Positions 20,789 through 32,815 of a DNA stretch of 64,000 nucleotides are shown one piece after another. The notes under the pieces were generated by a model, which saw only the letters and a list, made by a program, of their open reading frames with translations, was not told the origin of the DNA and searched no databases. Where the stretch lies: NCBI GenBank assembly GCA_002179805.1, contig NAVB01001151.1:21344-85343 (forward strand), written 5' to 3'. The DNA is from Acanthamoeba lenticulata. Taxonomy: Eukaryota > Discosea > Longamoebia > Acanthamoebidae. The position numbers and the translations under genes were made by a program. Numbering within the stretch: position 1 is the stretch's first letter; each line of letters starts with the position of its first letter.

Positions 20789-23763
20789 TCAGTCGAAGAG
20801 AGCCTTCCTAATAGCCTCAGGCGCCGGCTGGCCGGTGGCGACGGCCTTCTCCTGCCAGAAGCGCGCCTTCTCCATGTCCGGGACCACTGCACATCATCAT
20901 CGTCCTCACGCGGGTCAGGATGAGCGGAAGAAGGAGGACTATCATCGATGAGGTCGGTCGTTCGAGGACAACGTACCGCCCTTGCCCTCCTTGTAGCACA
21001 TGCAGACCTCCCACATGCTGTCCTCGTCTCCGTCTTCGGCCAGCTTCTTGAACAAGTCAAACGCCTGCGAGACGTCGACGTACGTAAGAGCGGATGAGGA
21101 GGTTGCACCGACCACCTTGTACGGGGATGCAGGATCTTAGGTGAGGTGGACGTACGTGGGCCTCGTCCTTGGCCTGGATCTCGTCCGACTGGTAGAGGAT
21201 GGCCAAGTTGTAGAGGGCCATCTTGTCGCCCTGCGCCGCGCTCTGCTGGAAGTAGTGGAACGCCATCTCCACATCCCGAGGGATCACCCCGTCCATCTCG
21301 TTGTAGTAGTTGCCCACGATGTTCTGCGCTCTCGCGTGGCCGCTGAAGTAGAAAGAGTCAGAGACTGTCCAGGGCCACAGCAGGGGGGAGGGGTTGTGGT
21401 GTGGTCGTGCCTCTCTGCCGCTTTGAGGAAGTACTGGAAGGCCAGCGCCCGGTTCTTGGCGGTGGTACCCCCCAGGCCGCTGTTAAAGCAGGTGCCCAGG
21501 TAGTAGTTGGACTTGACGACCCATATGCTCTCGCGCTGGTCCTGGCCTCCAACGCTGGGCTGCGCTGATTCGGCGACGCGCAAGAAGCAGGGCATGGCAC
21601 GTTGCTGCTCCTCCACCTGCTCCGAATACATGTAGTACTTGCCCAACCGGCATAGCGCCTCCTGCGACCCAAACTCTGCCGCGCGCTCCAGCAGCAGCGG
21701 TTTGAGGGCCTCGTCCGACCCCAGCAAGCTGCAGCGTTCACCGTGACACTGGTCAGTCCAGTGCGGCCTTTCCCAGGTGGTTGAAGCTTACCGAGCATGC
21801 TGGCAGAGTTCCTTGGCGATCTGGGTCTGGAGCTCGGCGATCTCCTTCTGCTCTTGGTCCACGCCCTCAGGGGAGGCCTGCTTCTCCAAGCGCTGACGCA
21901 GTTCCCGAATCTCGGGCTCTTCATCGGCAGCTTGCTGGACCTTGCGTGCCTCTTCCAGCTGCGAACGGATTCGGGACGCCTGCTCCCACACCTGATCCAG
22001 CTCCTCCCGCATGCCCGCCTTTTCCTCCAGAATCTCTGACCTGCAGTTGATATGAGCTCGCGGCTCACTTCACACAGATGAGAGAGGGACACGAACCCGG
22101 ATCGGCGCAGTGTTTCGGTGTCTGAGTTGAGCGCCTTGGCCCTTTGTTCCAGCGCGAGGACCTCTTGCTTGATGACCTCCATTTGGTCTCGCTCTGCTTC
22201 GCGAGCGGCCTTGAGCTGTTGGAGATGCTTTTCCAGCTCGCGAAGCTGATTCTCGGTCTCGATGATCTCCGCGTCGTGCCCGACGAGGATGGTCTGCTTT
22301 TGGGCTACCAGAGCTTGCTTCTCCTGAACCGACTTGCTCACCTTGGCTTCTTGCTCATGAGCCTCCTTCAGGTCGGTAGCCAGCCGGCTCAGCTTCTGAG
22401 CCTTTTCGTAGTGGTTCAGGTGGCGCTGTCTCAAATCCGTCAGCGCCCGACGGAGCTGCCTCATGAGTTCAGGATCGTTGCGGCTGCGTCTGATGCTCTT
22501 TAGAGCTTTCCTCCGCCTCCGCCATCGCGTCACGGCTTCCTGGGTCATGATGTGAGGGATGAGCAGGCTGAGCGAGATGCTGGGTCTGCTGGGGTCGGGG
22601 CCTGGTATGGCCACGTTGTCGTTCTCTCGATCGGGTGGTAGTCGCTCCCGAATCCAGGCCTCAATCGCGTTCCGGTCATACGTGTTGCCGTCGGCAGCAA
22701 CCACGGGCTGGGTCATGACTCGTTTGGTCAGCGCGCAGAGGATGTGCGTCGGTGGTGCGTAAGCAGGCGATCGCAACAGTTCTTCTATCGTGGCACGCAC
22801 ATCTCCATCCGAGCGGAGACGTTCTCCGTTGGGCGCAGTGGCCTGCAGCCGTCTTTGAGCCTCTGGGCTCTCTGCAGCTGTTGTGCTTCCAGACGACGTC
22901 TCCCTTGGGCTTCGGCTGGCGCTCTCAGGCAACCGGCTGGGGGACGGGCATACGAAGTCCGTTGGGGCCTCTGCTCGGGCATCGGCAGACGTGAAGCGAG
23001 GTGAGGGGGAAGACATCAACGGTGAGCCTGTGGCAGCTGAAGGAAGCTTGCGCTGGTCGAAGGCCAACAGCTTCCTCGTGTTCGAAGCCATCGTTAGGGA
23101 CTGCAGCGGCCGACCAGAGACAGAGGCCGAAGGCGAAGCGCCTTGGTCACCAGTCCTGCCACGCTTGGCGGGTGGAGCAACAGCCTCCAATGGCTTTTGA
23201 CTTGGGCTTCCACTAGTCAGAGTACGCTTTGGCGAAGAGGATGATGCGGTTACGGAGGGTTGATCGCCATTGTTGGGTGTCCGAGAGCTCTTCTTGGGTT
23301 CAGCTTCTTTCCCAATTCCTTGGCCAACGTTGCTGGAGCCGCCAAGGATTCCTGCCTGCTCCCTTTTTCTCTTGCGTTCGCTGCTGTCTTCTAGTTTCGC
23401 TCCTCTGCTGCTCTTTTCCATGTCCATTGTTTCCGTTGTCTTCTTCACTTCTTCATCTCTCTTTACAAACGGGGCTGAGCCTGAACGCGATGAAGATGGG
23501 GCATACACGCGCGCTGTGAACTCTTGGGACATCACCTCCATTCCACTCCCAAGCTTATCGTACAGCTCTTCTGCATCTTCACTATCAAGCGGTGGGTCTG
23601 TCGGGGGAGGTGGTGTGTTGAGTGGAGACACAGGGGGGAGGTCCTGTCCCTCATCAAAGTCTTCTCCTTCCTCTTCTGGGGGAGGAGGTGCTGGGGGTGC
23701 GGTGCGGGGAGCCGCAGGCCTGTTCCATGGTGAAGTGCTCGATGGAAGTCGAGCGTTCTTCAT
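20789..23763 (-). CDS. U-box, coiled-coil and Sel1-repeat protein (candidate E3 ubiquitin ligase)
   Basis: ATG at 23763 (MKNARLPSSTSPW). A long disordered, proline- and serine-rich N-terminus (about 330 residues) leads to a U-box at about 22760-22600: CALTKRVMTQPVVAADGNTY, then DRNAIEAWI. A long coiled coil follows (about 22500-21790, Glu/Lys/Gln-rich, e.g. ENQLRELEKHLQQLKAAREA), then Sel1/TPR-like repeats (ALCRLGKYYMYSE, SNYYLGTCFNSGLGG, AFHYFQQSAAQGDKMALYNL, DEDSMWEVCMCYKEGK), ending ALFD at 20789. At least four introns lie in the 3' half. U-boxes bind E2 enzymes, and Sel1 repeats are protein-binding scaffolds (family knowledge). Substrate is unknown. Confidence 0.8.
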
Positions 23764-24092
23764 ACCTGCAAAGATTCTTTACCACTCGCCTTCTGGCGTG
23801 TCGTGCACAACGATAGTAATTATTAAGGAAAACAGTCTTTTCTTGTATCTCTCCTTTAGGAGAAGACCTCCCATTTATGGAAATTACCCCAAAAATGAGT
23901 CTGAAAACGCAAAATCCAACTCGCTTTCGAGTAGCTTCAGCAACTTCAAGCACTAGACGACGTACCGCCCTTGCCATTCTCATTGCAACGGCGAACACTC
24001 AGCCAGTTCATATCTCAATGTTTCTATTTCTACAAAATAAAATAAATAAGTGAACCCACCAGCAGGTTGGGTTGATGAGGGGAATGCGGAGG
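23764..24092. other. Intergenic, upstream of the U-box gene
   Basis: No supported gene. The sequence is AT-richer, with a run of AAATAAAATAAATAAG near 24034-24050. It includes the 3' flank of the PPG1-like gene. A CAG just before the ATG at 23763 leaves room for a 5' UTR intron. Confidence 0.45.
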
Positions 24093-25507
24093 TCAGATGA
24101 AGTAGTCCGGCACGTTGGCTTCCGGAGCAGCTCTCGAGTTCTCCGGCGCAGCATCAAAAACATTGAAGGTGCGTTCTCCACTCTGTTGTTACAGAGCCAC
24201 GAGCAGCACGCAGGTGAGGAACAAGAAGGCGAGTCATGACATGAGGAACCTGAACACGAGCATCTTCGGCCTTACCTCAGAGATCTCCAGCACGGAGGCG
24301 ACGTTGCCGCAGCGATAGCAATAGTTGGGGGCCGACCACACTGTGGAGAGCTTGTCCTCCCAAAGCACCTGATAGCCACCCATGCAGAGTTGGTGGGCTC
24401 GGAGGATGTGCTGCAGATTGTTCGTTCGCAGGAACTTGTCCGCTACGTCGGCACCAAACAGGTAGCCCGCATTCCGCTGCGAAAGGTAGAAGCCCTCTTT
24501 GTTCTCGTCCGGGTCGGACCACATGAGGTCGGCTATGGCACCCTCCATAGGGATCTCCCCGAATCGATAGAGCACGCGGATCTGGTCCAGCGACATCGTC
24601 TCTGGCGAGAGGCCTGATTGCGCCCATGCCAGAGGAAGGGAGACGGGAAGTAAGCTAACGGGGCGACGGGACCAGGCGAGGGTTGTTGTGAACCTCCATG
24701 TACGGCAAAGATCTTGCCATCGATGGTGGCAGAGATCGTCAGAAAGTCAAAGACGTCCATGAAGTACTTCCTGTGCCGTTCAAGTGAGGAATGTGTCACA
24801 GTACAGGCCAGAGTTTCTTGTTGTGTGTGAACACATACCAGACGTTGGAGCTGTTGCCGTACTTCTTCTTGCACTCGGTGTAGAAGCCGTACGTGAGCGA
24901 GATGGCCCGCGATTCGTGATTGCCCCTGAGCAGGTGCACTACAAGCAACAGCATGAAGCGAGTAACAACAAGAAGTTGAAGGAAGATAAGTTATTGAGCA
25001 AGAAGCATGCCTCGAGAAATGCACACGAACGTGCTTAGTGGGGGGGGGGTTACTACCGCGGTGGGGATGGCGAAGTTTGAGGGCTAGCAGGAGACTAACC
25101 GTTTCTACGCTGTGATGACCTCTGCACAATAACGAGCATGAGTATCTTGCACCACTTGAAACAGCACTGTATATGCAGCACGAGGGCGAGCACCGATCGA
25201 CAAAATCGCCGAGGAAGAGGTAGTTGGTGTCCGGCACGTGGCCGGCGATGCGAAAAAGTTCGATGACATCATAAAATTGCCTGGTCCGAACGCATTTGTT
25301 AGTTGGGGACTGAAGTGGCAAAGAGCGCTGACCTACGGCACGAACGCACCCGTGAACATCGCCCACAACAGTGAGAGGTGTGGAAAGGGAGAGCACATTC
25401 GGCTCATTAACAAGTAACTCCTTCACTTTGCCACATATCCACTTCACTGCATGCTCAGAAACTGGCTCACATTTGTACAACTTCTCTAGACAAGCGTCCA
25501 AGTCCAT
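24093..25507 (-). CDS. PP2A-like Ser/Thr protein phosphatase catalytic subunit, PPG1 type
   Basis: ATG at 25507 gives [15 protein letters not shown]. The PPP-family metal and phosphate motifs are spread over several exons: GDVHG, GDFVDRG, RGNHESR, then [14 protein letters not shown] and a C-terminal PDYFI. The C-terminal Leu of the usual DYFL is Ile here. The closest relatives I recall are yeast PPG1-type enzymes, because of the N-terminal LDxCLEx[31 protein letters not shown] and [11 protein letters not shown], rather than PP4 or PP6. PPG1 acts with FAR/STRIPAK complexes in yeast (family knowledge). About seven short introns, one inside the GDFVDR/GHHS active-site region. Confidence 0.85.
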
Positions 25508-26077
25508 TTTGGTGTGGATCAAGATCGTTTACCTTCGCATTTTCTGTTGTGTTTTCTTTTTGAATATTTTTGCTCCACTCCCGACAGCAGCCAATTTGTG
25601 AACGATAACTGCAAACCTTCTTGCCTCATTACTGTCTTGTGCGAGCATGAAGCAACCACAACAACACTTACAAACAGTCGCAGATGGCGGTTTCGGTCGT
25701 TCATGCTCATGGCTGTGCGTCTTGCGTAGGACTGGAAGCAAGGGTCGAGTTGCACACCAACACGAGATAAGCGACGCCAAAAAGACACCCCGAAACACAC
25801 ATTGTGGACATTCTTTCAGCTGCTGAAATGTGGGAAAGAAACGACAAAAAAGCCAAAAAAAAAAAGTAAAGCAGCAATCACCAAGAAGATCATCTGGTAA
25901 AGGTCTTGCGTACAAGGGAGAATTCTACATACAACCACACACGGGGTCTTTACTAACCGCGTTCCTGGTAAGTATTTGAGTAGCCATGGATGCGCCTACC
26001 CTTCGCCTGCAGGTGATGGGCTTTGAATTGTTGGTGCTCGTGAAAAGGATTACCTCAAACTTTGTCGTTCGTTCAGG
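25508..26077. other. 570-bp intergenic region between divergent genes
   Basis: Shared upstream region of the PPG1-type phosphatase (minus) and the NET/zinc-finger gene (plus). It contains an A-run around 25855-25868. Short ORFs on both strands have no recognisable features. I see no RNA gene in it. Confidence 0.5.
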
Positions 26078-28767
<2,690 letters not shown>

Positions 28768-29046
28768 TCTTCTCTCTTTATCCGCTAGAAGAGCGAAAAC
28801 ACGACAGCTCTTCGTTCTTTGGTGCGACGGCCCACCCCCAGGCCGCCGCTGCTGTGTACATAAAATCGATTTCGTTGCCCATTGGTTGGTTGTTGTCAAG
28901 GAAGCGCCTCTTGGCAACTCAAGTTGCCCAGACCGGCGAGCAAGCGAAGGAGCCAGGAAGAGGCTCTGGTCACGCTTGGGTTCTCAGAAACACCGCACAA
29001 CACGCACATAGCTGACTTCACAGACCTCTTGTTGCTTCCAAACAAC

Positions 29047-29445
29047 ATGACGAGCGCGCTGGGTCTCGTGCTGCGTTTCCTCATCCTCGCCTTCTTCTGT
29101 CTGTGGCCCATCCCCTACGTGGGGGCGCTGGGCGGCAGTCCGCAGTCTCCTTCCACCCCTATGTCGACATCGCCTGCTGCACCGCCACAACGACCATCAG
29201 CCGCCGCGCAGGCCGCGGCCTCGCTCGCACCATCGCCGTCGCCAAGTGGTCCCTTCGAATGGTCAGAGGCGCACAAGCTGGCGCTCGGTGCTGGCGTGAT
29301 CGGAGGGGCTGCGGCTGCAGTCGCAGCTCTGGGAGGTGTGACCTTCGCCGCTGTGGTGCTGATACGCGAGCAACGGCAACTACGACGATGCGCCCAGCAG
29401 CAGAAAGCCAGCCCGGGGCCGTACTTCGTCGAGGACGTCTTCTAG
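29047..29445 (+). CDS. Small single-pass membrane protein with Pro/Ser-rich ectodomain
   Basis: 132 codons, one exon. Hydrophobic N-terminus LGLVLRFLILAFFCLWPIPY is a likely signal peptide. A Ser/Pro/Ala-rich segment of about 45 residues follows, then a second hydrophobic helix (LGAGVIGGAAAAVAALGGVT and on to VVLI) and a basic tail ending PGPYFVEDVF. No family recognised. The layout (signal, short stalk, helix, tail) is a small version of the mucin-like gene at 11.5-16 kb, but there is no sequence similarity beyond composition. Confidence 0.6.
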   Translation: MTSALGLVLRFLILAFFCLWPIPYVGALGGSPQSPSTPMSTSPAAPPQRPSAAAQAAASLAPSPSPSGPFEWSEAHKLALGAGVIGGAAAAVAALGGVTFAAVVLIREQRQLRRCAQQQKASPGPYFVEDVF

Positions 29446-29750
29446 CTCATAGTTCTCGCAAGGAGTGGGTGGCTGTGTGGTTTCGGGATAGGCCCGAAGC
29501 GACAAGCCGACGACGTCTAGTGCGCCCTCCTCTTGATGGCAATGTAAAGTTTGAACAATTGTACAAGCTATGTCCCCACTCTCGTCTGCAGCAGTTGGGG
29601 GTCGATGAAGAATGAACGAAAGCTCCTCAAGGAAAGGAAGCTGGGATGAGAGATCAGGCGCCACCGACGCCAGCAGGGCATGGGTAAGGATTGACACTAG
29701 GCACGCGATTGGCCATGCTCTGAACAACAAGATGACGTTAGAACAGGACC
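29446..29750. other. Intergenic, convergent 3' flanks
   Basis: Lies between the stop of the small membrane protein and the stop of the TOS1-like gene. No coding or RNA feature recognised. Confidence 0.45.
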
Positions 29751-30938
29751 TCATGAAGGAGCCGGAACAGGAGGCACTACGCGAACCATGGTGAAGCCAA
29801 CGTTCGCGTTCCACCGATCGATGGTGGCCTTGTCCACGCTCTTTGGAAAGGCGAACGAGTCCTCGACGATCGTCATTTGCACCCGTCCCAGCCCCTTGGT
29901 CGGGTCAAAGATCACTGCGTACGTCGTGGGCTTCTCGTTCGCAGGACACGGGTCAGATTGCTCCTTGAGCCAGAGGACGAGACTCGGGCCAACTGTGAAC
30001 GCACCGTGGTTGGGCGAACAAACGAGTTGCTGTTTCCTGTGCCGACGGCTCCACGGAAGGAGTAGATGGTGGAGGTGGCCACGCTTTGGTTTCCACCGAT
30101 CAACACTTCGAGAACGTCGAGTTCGCCGCAGCCCTTGGGCCCGGTGCCGCGGCAGTTGCACCCGTACTGAGCCGTGTGCACAATCTTGGCGTTGAGGATC
30201 CAGAAGGCGGGCGATTGGGTGCCCACGAAAGGCATGGACAAGCGCAGCAGGAAGGCTTTGGCGCCCCGAGGGCCAGCCCAGCCATGGTTGCTGGCCGGCC
30301 TGAAGAAAGGGCCTGATGACAGTATGGAGAGTCGATCAACAGACGTCAATGTGTGTTCCGGAGAGGAAGTGGTCCGTACCACAGGCGGTCCCGGAGCATG
30401 GCTGCCCGGTGAGGATGTTGACTGCGCCGTCTTTGCCAAGGGAGCCGGTGAAGTGCTGCGGTGAGGCTGCGGGGAGGGACCCGTTGGCAGACGCGTACGA
30501 CTGCGAGTTGCCTCCACAAATCGACCACTGCCCGCTGACGCCACCGCCCAGGTTGTTGAACCACACCAGGTTGTCGCTCGCGGAGCGGTTCCAGTTGGAC
30601 TCCCTCGTCCAGGTCGTGGCTGCGAGGTTGTTGTTGGTCGGGTAGTACACGGCGATGTTGGAGAACTCGATTGGGCCATGGAAAACCATGGTCAGCTCCT
30701 CGTCGAACGGCGCCAAGCTGGCGTTTCTGAAGACCGCTGTCTGATGGCACGCCGCTGCCCCTTGCGAGCACGTGGGCCACGTTCCGTTCTCCATGAGGGT
30801 GACCTCGGGGTAGCAGCCAGGGCCACCGACGTCGGTGATGGTGATTGTAGTGACGGCACCGTTCGCTTTGATCCCCAGCAGTATCAGGCACAACAACAGC
30901 CCGAGGCAGCGAGGCACGGTAGGTGCAGCCATCGACAT
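29751..30938 (-). CDS. TOS1-like secreted glycoside-hydrolase-type wall protein
   Basis: ATG at 30938; signal peptide RCLGLLLCLILLGIKANGA. The mature part carries the two conserved blocks of the fungal TOS1 family (DUF2403/DUF2401): ATTWTRESNWNRSASDNLVW followed by NNLGGG and SYASANG; then PRGAKAFLLRLSMPF, SPAFWILNAKIVHTAQYGCN and CGELDVLEVL. An intron with a GTACGG donor (about 30377-30313) joins CSGTACG to PFFRPASNHGW in phase. Several NxS/T sites. TOS1 proteins associate with fungal cell-wall beta-glucan; here a role in the cyst wall or in digesting prey walls is inference. The splice near 30060-30000 is uncertain; the C-terminal exon reads AVIFDPTKGLGRVQMTIVED. Confidence 0.78.
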
Positions 30939-31102
30939 TTTCTGAAGAGTGTTGCGTTGGTGAGGGTTGTTTAATAATGAGCTGTGTTAACTAATAAAAG
31001 GTCTGTGGCGTAGGCCAATTGGCCGTAGAACCAGGACAGCAAGTCTCCCTCCAATCACGTTGGGCACAAGGGATCACGTGCCAACGAAGAAGAAAAAAGC
31101 TT

Positions 31103-31174
31103 TAGCCCCACCGAGAATCGAACTCGGGTCACTAGAACCAAAATCTAGCATGCTGCCAACTACACCATGAGGCT
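31103..31174 (-). tRNA. tRNA-Gln (anticodon TTG)
   Basis: Reads on the minus strand as a 72-nt cloverleaf with no intron. Acceptor AGCCTCA pairs with TGGGGCT (one G-U). Anticodon stem CTAGA/TCTAG closes the loop TTTTGGT with anticodon TTG. T-arm CCGAG-TTCGATT-CTCGG. Discriminator A. Just downstream is a pol III terminator of six T (complement of 31093-31098). It sits in the upstream region of the TOS1-like and mL44 genes. Confidence 0.92.
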
Positions 31175-31287
31175 TGGTTGCTTTTGTCGCAAACAGAAGA
31201 ATTTGTTGACATATTAGTCGTTTTTCTCAACCTTTTCAGAGTTTGTTTTTCTACTTTGTTTTAAACGCGACAAAGTGGGCTGACATC

Positions 31288-32675
31288 ATGAAGCGCACAT
31301 CGGGCACCCTCCGACTTTTGTCTCCTTCCTCCTTCAGTGCCGCTCGCGCTGCTTCTCCTCTCGCTTTGTCGCGGACCTCCGTCGCCGGTCTGCTGGTGTC
31401 GTCTTCTTCGATTAATTCCCGCCGTCTCTTGGCCACTACCGTGGAGGGGGTGACCCCGTCCGCGCCTGCCAAGGTGAAGCGAGCGCCTCGCAATCAAATT
31501 AATGATCCCGAGCTGCTTCATGAGCGTCTTGATGCCTTCATGGCCCGCATCGGGCTCTATTGGAACAACAAGAAACTCCTGTTGCAAGCCTTTACGCACC
31601 CGTCCTACTCACACGGCAAGGAGGTTGCCCACGAGCGCATGGAATTCTTTGGTATCCGCTACTTACGCTCATCATGTTCCTCTGATGAAGGCAAATTAAT
31701 CGCTTCCCGGGTGCAGGCGATCGAATGCTCAATTTCCTTGTTTGCGAGCATTTGGCGAACAAGTACCCGAGCTTGCCCGTCCGCGCCATGTCTGATGCCA
31801 CCTTCTTCTTCACCAGCAACTCCTCTCTTGCCGTCGCCGGCAAGCGACTTGGCCTCCAAGATTTTGTCCGCTGGACACCGATCGAGGTTCGTTTTTTTTA
31901 CCGCTTTACTCGCCAATCTGTCGGCTCCTTCTCTTCCTGTGGTTGATCGATTCGCCTTCCCTCGCAGGACGAGGAGGACAGGGGCGAGCCCACCGTGATC
32001 GCCGCCACGATGGAGTCTCTCGTGGCGAGCCTCTACATGGACCAGGTAGCGTACCCTCCCCTTCTTGGAGAGGACAAAGCTCCGCGAAGGGAAGAATAAC
32101 ACATCGTAACTACGCGACTCTCGCTGCACACAGGGTCTCAAGGCGGCGAGGGAGTTCGTGACCCGGTTCATCCTGCCGCAGGAGGAGAATCTCGACATCA
32201 TCTCCTTCCTGAGGCAGAAGCTGCCCCGCAACACGCTCTCGGAACTCCTCACGCGCCGCGGCTCTGGCGCTCCCTACTACACGTACGTTGTTGTTGTTGT
32301 TGTCCTGATTCACCTGCGCCCTCGTGAGGTGTCTCGTCTGATCACCGTCTGCGTCTTCCTCTGCTTGTCTTTACTCGTCATTGTCATCATCGTTATCATC
32401 AACAGAGTGCTGCAGGAGTCGGCCAGATACTCGACCAAGTCGATGTTCGTCGTTGGCGTCTACTCGGACTCGCAGCTGCTGGGCCAGGGTTCGGGCCAGT
32501 CCATCGTCAAGGCGCAGACCGAGGTGCGTCTCTACACCCCACAGAGATAGCTTTGCAGGTGTCTCACATCTTCTCTCTTTCTACTTGCTCCACCACACAG
32601 GCCGCGCAGGACGCGCTCAACAAGCTGTGGGGCGAGAAGGCCTACACCAAGCTGCCCGCCGATGAGTACCCTTGA
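31288..32675 (+). CDS. MRPL44: Mitochondrial large-subunit ribosomal protein mL44 (RNase III-like plus dsRBD)
   Basis: ATG at 31288. The N-terminus MKRTSGTLRLLSPSSFSAAR and following RRLLATT is rich in Arg/Ser and lacks acids, a typical mitochondrial presequence. RNase III-type core: HPSYSHGKEVAHERMEFFGD, RMLNFLVCEHL, then AATMESLVASLYMDQGL. In active RNase III the second motif begins with Asp (D-x-x-E); here that position is Ala, which fits the inactive mL44/MRPL3 branch. The C-terminal part is a dsRBD-like segment (SMFVVGVYSDSQLLGQGSGQ, SIVKAQTEAAQDAL). Six exons join in phase; stop at 32675. Acts in the mitoribosome central protuberance/exit region in other eukaryotes (family knowledge). 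Confidence 0.82.
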
Positions 32676-32815
32676 AGAAGGCACCAAAAATACACGAAAA
32701 AACCCCAAAACAAGTCGTACACAGAACGCCCCAGGGTTTGTGTGTGGTGTAGTACAAAAAGGCTTCCTTCTTTTTCTTCTTCCTGTTGGGCAACAAGACG
32801 AGCAGGCAGCAGGGC

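Noticed and set aside
25508..26077. Upstream coding exon for the NET gene beginning at 25986
   Set aside because: Reads MDAPTLRLQ to a GTGATG donor, but the phase does not fit the exon starting with ATG 26078.
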